Origin: IMCC45349 sp047219225
Lineage (GTDB): Bacteria > Bacteroidota > Bacteroidia > Flavobacteriales > Flavobacteriaceae
Reading direction: 5' to 3'
DNA: 64,000 bases
Assembly: GCF_047219225.1 (NCBI RefSeq)
Contig: NZ_CP178208.1
Location: 1-64,000 of the forward strand
The stretch's first letter is position 1. Every line of letters begins with the position of its first letter. This document shows, piece after piece, positions 35,635 to 43,625 of this stretch. The notes under the pieces were generated by a model. That model did no database searches and was not told the origin of the DNA. It saw only the letters and a list, made by a program, of their open reading frames with translations. Both the position numbers and the translations under genes were made by a program.

Positions 35635-36750
35635 TTAATTAAGCACGTTTTTCATCGTTCTTGTTTTATTTATGGTCTCTTGGTATTCATGCTCTGGAAC
35701 AGAGTCCTTTGTAATGCCTCCTCCTACATAAACTAGCGCTTTTTTCTCTTGAACTTGCATACACCTTAAGTTAACAAACAGATGCGTATTTCGAGAATTG
35801 AATGCATAGGCACGATTTTCTATGTTTCTAGCTCCTGAACGTGGTTGAATTTTAGCTTCTAAATTTAATTCACCTAAAAAGCCAGTATAAAATTCACGAT
35901 TATATTGTTCGTTATCTAATATAAATTGCATTGCATCTAGCTTAGGTAATCCACAAACTGCTGGTGTTGGATGTAATGCTAAAATTAACTTTTGTAACCC
36001 TTTTTCTTTTTGAGTTAATAAACCACTTACATCTGTTTTTAAATGCAGTAAGTTTCCTGCTCTAGTTGTTTTAACTTCAGAAAATGAAACCATTTCTGAA
36101 ATATCTTTTAAGGCTTCACTTAGATAATCGGTTACAATTTGTTGCTCTTCAATTTCTTTATCGTTCCATTTAACATCAGTAGTTCCGTTATACACTTGTG
36201 TACCAGCCAATGCCATTGTTGAAAAACGTGTACCATTGGTGCTTAATAATGTTTCTGGAGTAGCTCCTAACCACAATCCAACTTTTGGATGATACCAACA
36301 ATACACTAATGCGTTGTCGTACAATTTTAGCAGACTAGAGAATACTTTTATTAAATCAAAATCTCTTAAATTAATAGTTTCACTTCTTGAAAGCACAATC
36401 TTTTCATAACTACCATCTTGAATAGCTTTAATACCTTTAGAAACTAAATTTACATGTGTTTCTTCTTGTGATTCGCTATCTAAAACACTTTCTGCACTTG
36501 TATTTACAAAAGGGACTTCATAAGTAGTGACTTTACGAGATTTACTAAATGGAATTAGTATTGATGACTTTCTAATATCGAAAGGCGCAAAAACAAATCC
36601 ACTTTCGGAATAATCGAAGGTTTTATAAAGAACATCATCTTTTTGTAAAAATGCTTGAATCTTAGATTCATCTGGCTTGCGATAAGCAACAAAAGGCAGT
36701 TCTTTATTAAACTGCGTTGAAATTTCTAAATAAAAGTCTTTTACAGCCAT
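35635..36750 (-). CDS. menF: Isochorismate synthase
   Basis: This enzyme converts chorismate to isochorismate, the first dedicated step of menaquinone synthesis. The 371-residue protein has the chorismate-binding domain over its C-terminal 260 residues, with KIVLSR, GATPETLLS, LHPTPAVCGLPK and FYTGFLGE motifs in the usual order, and the C-terminal VYVGGGITKDSVPEHEYQET block. Siderophore enzymes (EntC type) are similar, but the location directly before menD assigns it to menaquinone. Confidence 0.93.
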   Translation of the reverse strand: MAVKDFYLEISTQFNKELPFVAYRKPDESKIQAFLQKDDVLYKTFDYSESGFVFAPFDIRKSSILIPFSKSRKVTTYEVPFVNTSAESVLDSESQEETHVNLVSKGIKAIQDGSYEKIVLSRSETINLRDFDLIKVFSSLLKLYDNALVYCWYHPKVGLWLGATPETLLSTNGTRFSTMALAGTQVYNGTTDVKWNDKEIEEQQIVTDYLSEALKDISEMVSFSEVKTTRAGNLLHLKTDVSGLLTQKEKGLQKLILALHPTPAVCGLPKLDAMQFILDNEQYNREFYTGFLGELNLEAKIQPRSGARNIENRAYAFNSRNTHLFVNLRCMQVQEKKALVYVGGGITKDSVPEHEYQETINKTRTMKNVLN

Positions 36751-36753
36751 TAA

Positions 36754-37179
36754 TTATTTTGCTTTTGGTAATGCAATGGTTGATAATTTACAGTAAGATA
36801 CAAGTTTATCTTCTTCATCAGTTACTCTAATATCAAATAACTGTGTTGTTCTACCTCTATGAATAAAAGTTGCTTTAGCATAAATAGTTCCAGAAGTTAC
36901 ACTCTTTAAGTGGTTGGCAGTAATTTCTAATCCTCTCACAAAATACTTCTCAGTATCAATAAAAATATGTGCAGCAAAACTACCAACACTTTCAGCTAAA
37001 GCAGCAGTTGCGCCTCCATGAAGGACACCATCTGGTTGGTGTACACGCTCATTAACTGGCATTTTAGCAATTAAATAATCTTCTCCAACATCTACCATTT
37101 CAATATTTAAGGTTTCCATAAGCGTATTTTTACTTACAGAATTAGCTCTTGCTAAAATTTCTTCTTTAGAAAAATTCAT
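36754..37179 (-). CDS. PaaI-type hotdog thioesterase, candidate DHNA-CoA thioesterase
   Basis: A 141-residue hotdog-fold protein with HQPDGVLHGGATAALAESVGS at about 47-67, the active-site helix of the PaaI/YdiI group. Its position 3 bases before menF, leading the menF-menD transcript, suggests that it hydrolyses DHNA-CoA between MenB and MenA (the MenI step). That is inference from context; the fold alone allows other acyl-CoA substrates. Confidence 0.85.
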   Translation of the reverse strand: MNFSKEEILARANSVSKNTLMETLNIEMVDVGEDYLIAKMPVNERVHQPDGVLHGGATAALAESVGSFAAHIFIDTEKYFVRGLEITANHLKSVTSGTIYAKATFIHRGRTTQLFDIRVTDEEDKLVSYCKLSTIALPKAK

Positions 37180-37222
37180 ACATTTAATTTAGATTTGTAA
37201 ATGTACAAAACCAAGGTTAAAA

Positions 37223-37858
37223 ATGAATTCTGAAGAAAAAGAAATATCATATCAAACAACAAACTCCTACTCTACCTTAAACAAACTTACAGAGGCTACT
37301 AAAAATGTATGGTTAGTTTGTCATGGCATGAGCTATTTAAGTCGTTATTTTTTAAAATATTTCAAGCATTTAAACCCTGAAGAGAATTACATTATTGCAC
37401 CTCAAGCTCCAAGCAAATCTTATATTAAAGGTGGTTTTAAACATGTTGGTGCTAATTGGTTAACTAAGGAAAATACACTAAAAGACACCGAAAACATATT
37501 ACGTTACATAGATGCCGTTTTAGAAGCAGAACAAATACCAACACACCTCAACCTAATTGTAGCTGGTTATTCGCAAGGTGTAAGTATTGCGAGTCGTTAT
37601 GTAGCTAGAAGACAACTTAACTGTAATCAACTTGTATTAATGTCTGGAGGTATTCCTAAAGAATTTGTTACATCAGATTTTGGCTTTTTAACTGCCAAAG
37701 TAAAATTGGTGTATGGTACTAGCGATGAATATTTAAATGACGAACGTATGGTATATGAAAAAACGCGTGCTGAAGAGTTATTTACTAATCGTTTAGAAGT
37801 GATTTCTTTTGAAGGTAACCATATTGTAAACACAGATATTATTAACAGTTTAGTATGA
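37223..37858 (+). CDS. Alpha/beta hydrolase, carboxylesterase/phospholipase family
   Basis: A 211-residue alpha/beta hydrolase. The nucleophile elbow GYSQG places Ser117, LVCHG at 31-35 supplies the oxyanion region, the Asp is in YGTSDEYL near 168-175, and the His is in EGNHIV near 200. The size fits cytoplasmic carboxylesterase/phospholipase (YpfH-like) enzymes. Its stop overlaps the start of the next acetyltransferase by ATGA. MenH is missing from this region, but this protein is closer to esterases than to MenH. Confidence 0.85.
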   Translation: MNSEEKEISYQTTNSYSTLNKLTEATKNVWLVCHGMSYLSRYFLKYFKHLNPEENYIIAPQAPSKSYIKGGFKHVGANWLTKENTLKDTENILRYIDAVLEAEQIPTHLNLIVAGYSQGVSIASRYVARRQLNCNQLVLMSGGIPKEFVTSDFGFLTAKVKLVYGTSDEYLNDERMVYEKTRAEELFTNRLEVISFEGNHIVNTDIINSLV

Positions 37859-38427
37859 TAGCCCCAACTTTAGAAAACAATCGCGTAAAACTTAGCTTGT
37901 TAGATTTAAGCAATTATGAACACTTAATTCCTATTGCAAATCAAGACAAGCTTATACAGTACTCTCCTAGTAAAATTAGTACACAAGAAGATTTAAAAGC
38001 TTATGTACAAACAGCTGTTGATGGTTATTATCATAAAACAATCATTCCTTTTATCATTTTTGATAAGCAAACACAAACGTATGCTGGCAGTACGCGTTTT
38101 GGCTTAATTAACTGGAAAAACAAAGTATTACATATAGGTTGGACTTGGATTGGAAAACAATTTCAAGGAACTGGTTTAAATACTAATATGAAGTTTTTGA
38201 TGCTTCAATACGCTTTTGAAACTCTAGAATTTGATAAAGTTGAATTTAGAATAGACGAGCGTAATAAAGCATCGCGAAAAGCAGTTGAAAAATTAGGCGC
38301 TACCTTAGAAGGTATTTTACGCAAAGACACTTTAATGTTAGATGGCTTTAAACGTAGTACCTGTTGTTATGGTATTTTAAAAGAAGAATGGCCAGAAATA
38401 AGACAAACTATTTTTAAAGACTATTAA
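37855..38427 (+). CDS. RimJ/RimL-type GNAT N-acetyltransferase
   Basis: A 190-residue GNAT protein. Motifs: APTLENNRVKLSLLDLSNYEHL at the N-terminus, the acetyl-CoA loop GKQFQGTGLNTNMKFLML around 103-120, and FRIDERNKASRKAVEKLGATLEGILRKD near 126-155, the classical RimJ-type end. It overlaps the hydrolase by 4 bases and ends convergently with the YtxH gene, sharing TTAA (38424-38427) as both stops. Confidence 0.9.
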   Translation: MIAPTLENNRVKLSLLDLSNYEHLIPIANQDKLIQYSPSKISTQEDLKAYVQTAVDGYYHKTIIPFIIFDKQTQTYAGSTRFGLINWKNKVLHIGWTWIGKQFQGTGLNTNMKFLMLQYAFETLEFDKVEFRIDERNKASRKAVEKLGATLEGILRKDTLMLDGFKRSTCCYGILKEEWPEIRQTIFKDY

Positions 38428-38741
38428 CTTGTTTGATACGTCTTGTTCTTTTCTTTTAAAATAGCTAATTGCTTTTCTAAAAAGGTAATTGCCTTTTCAG
38501 CTTGTTTACTAGCTTTTGCCTTAAATATTTTAGAATCTTCTTTAAACTTTTCTTTTCCAGAAGCCGCTGCTTTTGTAAGATCCTCTTTAACTTCTTTTAA
38601 ATCATTAGAGAGTTGATCTTTAATGTCCTTACCTTCTTTTTTTAGTTTATCTCTTGTAACACTACCTTTTTCGGGTGCGAATAATATTCCTGCTGCTGCT
38701 CCAATAAAAATACCTGCAACTAAAGCTCCTTTATGTATCAT
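38424..38741 (-). CDS. YtxH domain protein, membrane-anchored stress-type protein
   Basis: A 105-residue protein with one N-terminal glycine/alanine-rich membrane helix (GALVAGIFIGAAAGILFAPEKG, split by family usage at about 4-25), then a long charged helix rich in Lys and Glu. That is the YtxH layout seen in general stress proteins of other bacteria; no biochemical function is known. The gene has its own upstream gap of 132 bases in which no clear promoter was seen. Confidence 0.85.
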   Translation of the reverse strand: MIHKGALVAGIFIGAAAGILFAPEKGSVTRDKLKKEGKDIKDQLSNDLKEVKEDLTKAAASGKEKFKEDSKIFKAKASKQAEKAITFLEKQLAILKEKNKTYQTS

Positions 38742-38873
38742 AACAATTACTTTTTAATTAAACTTTACTTATAGGTCTTAAGTTGAGAGCATTTGTTACA
38801 AATTACTAGAGTTGGAGTTATTTTTATAAACTAGCTAAGAAACATTAATAATCTTTTTAAAATTAAATTTAAA

Positions 38874-39803
38874 TCATTCATAATACTCATATTTATAAGT
38901 TATTACAAAAACTAAATTATTTCCTTCAAAAGCTTGTACTTTTCTTAACAAACCATTACTATGATATTGATGCTTGAATAAGAAGTGACCTTCAACACTC
39001 ATACATGGGTCAGAAAAATAATTATACTTTTTACTAATTTTTCCGTTTCTATTATATGATAGCTTTGTTGTAAATTCTTCAATATATTCAGTATTATCAA
39101 ATGTTCTTACTGTCTCTTTTACCTTTTTCTCTACCAACCTATTTAAACTATCATATTCAAATAATATGCTTTTCATAGCAATATCATCAACATAATGAAC
39201 TTCTGAAATTAAATTTTCCTCACTATCATATTGATACTCTTTACACGTAAGTTTTAAATTAGAATAAGCTGTTCTACCATCTACCTCTTTAATTTTTTCT
39301 AAAGTTTCTAAATCAGTTTTAATCTGATTAAATGGAGTCCAACTTTTCTCTATTGTTTTTTTATAAATAAATCCATTATCGCCAATTACTACATTGGCTT
39401 GTCTTATCAATTGATTGTTATCATTATAGGTGTTTTCAAACTTCTCACCATTAACTAATATCAACTGATGAAACTTATCATAAGCATAAAATAAAGAATC
39501 GACTTTTGTAGTATCGTTCTTTTCAATTCTTAAGTGTAAAATCTTATCATTTTGGTCGTTGTAAACAGTTTTATAGATAGAACCCAATCGCTGCATATTA
39601 AATTCAATTTCATTCCCTTTTTTATCATATTTTTTTACAATACTTCTACAACTACTACTGGAACTATTGTTACTATATTTTATAAAAGCTTCTTTAACTT
39701 TATTATTAGCTATTACTTTCTGAGAATTTTCTTCTTGTGCAAAACCAATGAAACTAACACTTAGAAATACGAATAATAAGACTGATAACTTCTTTAAATT
39801 CAT
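38874..39803 (-). CDS. Exported protein with YD-like repeats, function unknown
   Basis: A 309-residue protein with a signal peptide (about 1-22, GFAQE). The body has repeated Y-D/N-x-x-N/G segments such as KKYDKKGNEIEFN, TVYNDQNDKI, FAYDKFHQLILV and FEYDSLNRLVEKKV, spaced about 30-45 residues, resembling isolated YD (RHS-type) repeats that form beta sheets. There is no toxin domain and the protein is short, so it is not an RHS toxin. It begins 12 bases after the stop of the thioredoxin-like gene and may share its transcript. Confidence 0.6.
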   Translation of the reverse strand: MNLKKLSVLLFVFLSVSFIGFAQEENSQKVIANNKVKEAFIKYSNNSSSSSCRSIVKKYDKKGNEIEFNMQRLGSIYKTVYNDQNDKILHLRIEKNDTTKVDSLFYAYDKFHQLILVNGEKFENTYNDNNQLIRQANVVIGDNGFIYKKTIEKSWTPFNQIKTDLETLEKIKEVDGRTAYSNLKLTCKEYQYDSEENLISEVHYVDDIAMKSILFEYDSLNRLVEKKVKETVRTFDNTEYIEEFTTKLSYNRNGKISKKYNYFSDPCMSVEGHFLFKHQYHSNGLLRKVQAFEGNNLVFVITYKYEYYE

Positions 39804-39815
39804 TGAGCATATATT

Positions 39816-40094
39816 CTATTGGTTAATCAAGTTTTCTAGTCGTTCAAGCTTATCCAACACTTCCATTACCGAAAAACTTCGTGCAAACCTATACTGTTCT
39901 TTTCCTTCAACCATTATTAAAACTACAGGCAAAGTAAAAACCAAATGTTGTGCTGCTAATGCTTGTTCTTGTTGCACATCAATGATATTAATTTTAACCT
40001 CTGGAAAATGCGTAGATACTTGCTCTATTAATTTTGGTTTCAAAACTTTACAAACACCACAATGTTCTCCTGAAAAATATAATAACTCTATCAT
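39816..40094 (-). CDS. Thioredoxin family protein
   Basis: A 92-residue minimal thioredoxin fold with the active site CGVC at 12-15, the cis-Pro in FTLPVVLIMVEG around 50-60, and no signal peptide, so it is cytoplasmic. It abuts the stop of the SRPBCC gene and is probably cotranscribed. The CGVC pair (rather than CGPC) suggests a redox potential or partner different from thioredoxin 1. Function is not known. Confidence 0.88.
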   Translation of the reverse strand: MIELLYFSGEHCGVCKVLKPKLIEQVSTHFPEVKINIIDVQQEQALAAQHLVFTLPVVLIMVEGKEQYRFARSFSVMEVLDKLERLENLINQ

Positions 40095-40526
40095 TTACTT
40101 TAAATATGTTGCTAATCTTTCATTAATAAAATAATTCCAACCACCAACACAACTTTCACGCTTAAACTCTGGAATACTATCATCAAAGTCTTCCATAACC
40201 TTTGTAGTTAACGTAAACTTTGTTTGCATTCCTAAATCTTCTAATTCCATTGTTACAAACGAATTTCCTCCCAAACCTTCATACTTCCAATTAGTCACAA
40301 GTCTTTTTTGCGGAATTACCTCTGTAACTTCCCAAAGGTGCATAAAATCTCTACTAGGTGCTTGGACATTAAACTGTGTTTTAAAACCAACTTGAGCTTT
40401 AAAATCTGGAATATTATCAAAAAACCATTGTATCATTTCTTCTTTAATAGTAATGGCTTTCCATACATCATTAATTGATTTATCAAATATTTTAGTAACA
40501 ATAACTGGTGGTTCTGTAGTTTTCAT
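40095..40526 (-). CDS. SRPBCC (AHSA1/START-like) domain protein
   Basis: A 143-residue single-domain protein of the AHSA1-like SRPBCC fold: DKSINDVWKAITIKEEMIQWFFDNIPDF at the N-terminus and GGWNYFINERLATYLK at the end, both characteristic. These proteins bind hydrophobic ligands or act like activators of Hsp90 ATPase. It is divergent from an AraC/GyrI-type regulator gene 109 bases away, which is a possible regulator of it. Confidence 0.88.
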   Translation of the reverse strand: MKTTEPPVIVTKIFDKSINDVWKAITIKEEMIQWFFDNIPDFKAQVGFKTQFNVQAPSRDFMHLWEVTEVIPQKRLVTNWKYEGLGGNSFVTMELEDLGMQTKFTLTTKVMEDFDDSIPEFKRESCVGGWNYFINERLATYLK

Positions 40527-40608
40527 AAAAGATATTTATATAAAAATAATAGTTTCAAAATTATTTAAACATAGCAATCTAGGAAAAGTTTATATTTTAA
40601 ATGTCTTA

Positions 40609-40616
40609 TACATTTG
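40609..40616 (+). promoter_or_regulatory. Bacteroidota -7 element for the AraC/GyrI gene
   Basis: TACATTTG matches TAnnTTTG exactly. Transcription would begin near 40623, only about 13 bases before the ATG at 40636. This supports the short gene start and argues against the longer open frame from 40453. Confidence 0.6.
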
Positions 40617-40635
40617 TAGCATCAAAAACATAATT

Positions 40636-41496
40636 ATGACCCAAAAGGAAAATAATAGAATTGTTTATAATAGAAATTTAAATCGTGTTATAGAATATAT
40701 ACACAATCATTTAGATGAAAAAATTGAAATTAAAACACTTGCTGAAATTTCTCATTTTTCTCAATTTCATTTTCATAGAATTAGTCGTGCATTATTAGGA
40801 GAACCAATTGGTATATATATAACTAGAACTCGCGTGGAAACTGCTGCTAAAATGATTCGATATACAAATCTAAGCATAAAAGAAATAGGATTTAGCGTAG
40901 GTTTTGAAACACCATCATCATTTTCAAAATCTTTTAAAAATCATTTCAAAATTTCCCCCTCTTCTTATAGAAAAAACAAACATTATTCAATCAAAAAAAT
41001 GAACATTATGAAAGTAGACTTAAACATTAAAAAGCCAAAAATTTTAACACTAGATAATCAGAACTGTATTTATTACAGAATGCATGGTCCTTATCAAACT
41101 CTTGATTATGGAAACGCTTGGGAGAAACTTTGGGAACAAATTAAAGTGCAAAAATTATTCACTAAAGGAATACAATCTATTGGTTTGCCACATGATGACC
41201 CAAAAGTTACTCATGATGACAAAATACGCTATGATGCTTGCTTAGTTATTCATAAAGAAGCTAAGCCGTCTAATGACATTGGTATAAAAACATTAAAAGG
41301 CGGAAAATTTGCAATGTTTCTTTATCAAGGCTCTTATAAACATTTTGCTCAAGTGTACGATTATATTTTTAACGAATGGCTTATGAATAACGATTATGAA
41401 CTAAGAGATGCACCAACAAGAGAACGTTATATTAGTCATCCAGACCGTGTTGCAGAAGATAAACTAAAAACAGAGTTCTATCTTCCAATAAAATAA
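40636..41496 (+). CDS. AraC family regulator with GyrI-like effector-binding domain
   Basis: 286 residues: an AraC helix-turn-helix pair at about 10-110 (EIKTLAEISHFSQFHFHRISRALLGEP and SIKEIGFSVGFETPSSFSKSFKNHFKISPSSYRK) followed by a GyrI-like small-molecule-binding domain (about 125-286, YYRMHGPYQTLDYGNAWEKLW ... YLPIK). This order is typical of Rob/SoxS-related regulators with effector sensing. The frame is open for 61 codons upstream, but the -7 element at 40609-40616 and the domain border favour 40636. A terminator follows. Confidence 0.92.
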   Translation: MTQKENNRIVYNRNLNRVIEYIHNHLDEKIEIKTLAEISHFSQFHFHRISRALLGEPIGIYITRTRVETAAKMIRYTNLSIKEIGFSVGFETPSSFSKSFKNHFKISPSSYRKNKHYSIKKMNIMKVDLNIKKPKILTLDNQNCIYYRMHGPYQTLDYGNAWEKLWEQIKVQKLFTKGIQSIGLPHDDPKVTHDDKIRYDACLVIHKEAKPSNDIGIKTLKGGKFAMFLYQGSYKHFAQVYDYIFNEWLMNNDYELRDAPTRERYISHPDRVAEDKLKTEFYLPIK

Positions 41497-41500
41497 TTTT

Positions 41501-41528
41501 AAAAAAGACAGTTTACTACTGTCTTTTT
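41501..41528. terminator. Bidirectional intrinsic terminator
   Basis: AAAAAGACAG (41502-41511), loop TTTACTA, CTGTCTTTTT (41519-41528). It lies between the convergent AraC/GyrI and pyridoxamine-oxidase-fold genes. Confidence 0.88.
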
Positions 41529-41555
41529 CTTATTTAAACTAAACTTAAGATATTC

Positions 41556-42161
41556 TTATAAATCTTTTTGATATCGTGCAACCATTTCCTCTTGGGTTTC
41601 AAGTGGATTATTAGTCTTTAATTGATCGTTTAACATTTGCCCCATTGTAGGAAACTGTGAACGCTCCATTTTTGCTACTTCACTCCAAAGTTGAGAACGC
41701 ATAAATGCTTTAGCACAGTGCAAAAATAGCTCTTCAATAGCTACAATTATACATGCTTTAGGAGGATTTCTTTCTGTATCAAACAAATTAAGGTATTTCG
41801 CCTCATCGGAAATAGAAGCTTTACCATTTACACGCAATGTTTCATCTACTCCAGGAATCATAAACAACATTCCTATATGTTGGGTTTCTAAAATATTTGA
41901 AATACTATCTAATCTATTATTTCCTTTAGCATCTGGTATTAATAACGTTTTATTATCTAATACCTTAACAAAACCAGGAGCACCACCTCTTGGAGATGCA
42001 TCTAATTTATAATCTTTATTTACTGTTGAAATAACTGCAAAAGGTGACTTAGCTACAAAATTAATTGCGTGTTTTTCTAATTCAAATAAGGTTTTGATTT
42101 TTGCTCTACCACTTGGGTAATCGTAAAGTTCGCGGAGTTGTTCTGTATTCTTAACATTCAT
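41556..42161 (-). CDS. Pyridoxamine 5'-phosphate oxidase-fold flavoprotein
   Basis: A 201-residue FMN-binding split-barrel protein resembling the PPOX-type group named after MSMEG_1061. FAVISTVNKDYKLDASPRGGAPGFVKVLD at about 40-68 and GNNRLDSISNILETQHIGMLFMIPG around 80-104 are the FMN and dimer contacts. True PNPOx has a different C-terminus, so pyridoxal synthesis is unlikely. It follows the nitronate monooxygenase gene by 36 bases on the same strand, and both use FMN. Confidence 0.87.
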   Translation of the reverse strand: MNVKNTEQLRELYDYPSGRAKIKTLFELEKHAINFVAKSPFAVISTVNKDYKLDASPRGGAPGFVKVLDNKTLLIPDAKGNNRLDSISNILETQHIGMLFMIPGVDETLRVNGKASISDEAKYLNLFDTERNPPKACIIVAIEELFLHCAKAFMRSQLWSEVAKMERSQFPTMGQMLNDQLKTNNPLETQEEMVARYQKDL

Positions 42162-42197
42162 GCTATAAATTTATGAATCTTAATCCACAAATCTATA

Positions 42198-43145
42198 TTA
42201 ATTCACCAAGCGTTCTACAATTGTCTTTGTTGGCAAAATCTCTTTAGTATATTCAATACTAGGTCCAGCTACCCAAACAGTTTTGTAAGTCGCTTTTTTA
42301 GCCGCTTTTTCAGTGGCTTTCATACCTATTGAAAAACGAATCATTTTCACCCATTTTTTAAGCTTTCTATTCTTATTTAATAAGTTTTCTAACCATGTAG
42401 CTTTAGTACCAATTTTTTGAACATAAGGTGTGTTAATTACAGTACAAGGTGTTCCCGAAATACGTTCGGTGACTACAATATCATCAGCTCCATAATCTAC
42501 ACATGCTTGTTTATACTCATCGGTTACACTTGCCTCTAGAGACGCAATAAAAGGACTTCCAACAGATACACCAACTGCTCCATAACTTAGCATTTTATCA
42601 ATGTCTTCTTTACAACCAACACCTCCAGCCGAAATTACAGGAATAGTACAGGCTGTACTTAATTCCTTTATTAACTCTTCAGGTGTTTGAGGTCCTCGAT
42701 GTCCACCAGCTTGATTATTTACAGCAATTACAGCATCAGCATTTAATCCTTCTACCTTTTTAGCAAACTTTAAATCTACGACATCACAAAACACTTTAAT
42801 TCCTACTTTATGTGCTTGTTTAATAGTTTCTTCTGGACTTCCTAAAGAGGTGATTATAAAATCGCAACCTTCTTCACATAGTACTTCAAGTTGTCCTTTA
42901 TATTTTATATTAGATTTATTTACAATAAGATTAAATCCAAACGAACCTCCTTCAGGTTTTGCAGCTTTTAATTCTTTTATAGCTGCTCTAAGTTCTTCTA
43001 ATGTACGATAGTTAAGTGCAGGAATACAACCAGCAATACCAGCATTCATAGCTTCTATCACCATTTTAGTATTTGACACTAAAAACATTGGTGCCATTAT
43101 TACTGGATGCTTAATATTTAATATATCTGTTAATTGCTTAGTCAT
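42198..43145 (-). CDS. Nitronate monooxygenase family protein
   Basis: A 315-residue FMN TIM-barrel protein. The motifs are IKHPVIMAPMFLVSN at the N-terminus, VIAVNNQAGGHRG (the family's catalytic-His region) around 139-151, and PVISAGGVGCKEDIDKMLSYGAVGVSVGSPF, the phosphate-binding part. It oxidises alkyl nitronates in characterised relatives; the class here resembles 2-nitropropane dioxygenase-like enzymes whose substrates are not known. Confidence 0.9.
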   Translation of the reverse strand: MTKQLTDILNIKHPVIMAPMFLVSNTKMVIEAMNAGIAGCIPALNYRTLEELRAAIKELKAAKPEGGSFGFNLIVNKSNIKYKGQLEVLCEEGCDFIITSLGSPEETIKQAHKVGIKVFCDVVDLKFAKKVEGLNADAVIAVNNQAGGHRGPQTPEELIKELSTACTIPVISAGGVGCKEDIDKMLSYGAVGVSVGSPFIASLEASVTDEYKQACVDYGADDIVVTERISGTPCTVINTPYVQKIGTKATWLENLLNKNRKLKKWVKMIRFSIGMKATEKAAKKATYKTVWVAGPSIEYTKEILPTKTIVERLVN

Positions 43146-43253
43146 ATTTATAAGTTTTGAACAAATATAAAAATATTATGCATGCATAGCAAATAAATAA
43201 TTTTCACTTATTGAAATAGATTATTAATGATTTAGAATATGTAATTTTAGATT

Positions 43254-43611
43254 ATGAAAATTAAACATATTTTGTTAACTATTACAATAGTCATAATAGG
43301 CTTTTCGTGTAAAAAAAAACGATATTCAAACTAATCAAGAAAGACAAAACGACAAAAAAGTTTACAACAAAAATCTTTTAACTGGAGTTTGGGCTGAAAA
43401 CAAAGATGACAATGCTCTTTTTTATATAGAAAATGATTCTATATATTTTGTTGAACATCAAAATACACCTTTACCAGTAAATTTAATAAACAATGAATTC
43501 GTTATTTATTTTGATAAATACACATCCAAAAGTGAAATATTAAAATTAACTAACGATAGTTTAATTTATAAATCAGATTCAGATATAATTAAGCTCTATA
43601 AAAGGGAATAA
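43254..43611 (+). pseudogene. Small lipoprotein gene with frameshift in an A9 run
   Basis: ATG at 43254 opens a signal peptide with lipobox ending in Cys (codon 19, GFSC). Directly after it comes a run of nine As (43311-43319). As written, the frame stops at a TAA seven codons later. With one A fewer, the frame continues for 97 codons from 43321 to TAA at 43609-43611, giving about 119 residues with a coherent sequence (GVWAENKDDNALFYIEND and so on). So it is a lipoprotein gene broken by a single base, or one that is phase-variable or read by slippage, or a sequencing error. Function not recognised. Confidence 0.65.
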
Positions 43612-43625
43612 ATACCAAATAACAT

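Noticed and set aside
37223..37858. MenH (SHCHC synthase) for the menaquinone pathway
   Set aside because: Alpha/beta hydrolase fold, but the GYSQG elbow and the size match carboxylesterase/phospholipase proteins, and it lies on the opposite strand in another transcript.
38874..39803. RHS/YD toxin remnant
   Set aside because: Only a few weak YD-like segments, a signal peptide, and no polymorphic C-terminal toxin or immunity gene.
40453..40635. 61-codon upstream extension of the AraC/GyrI gene
   Set aside because: It overlaps the divergent SRPBCC gene, has no domain content, and a perfect -7 element at 40609-40616 lies within it.
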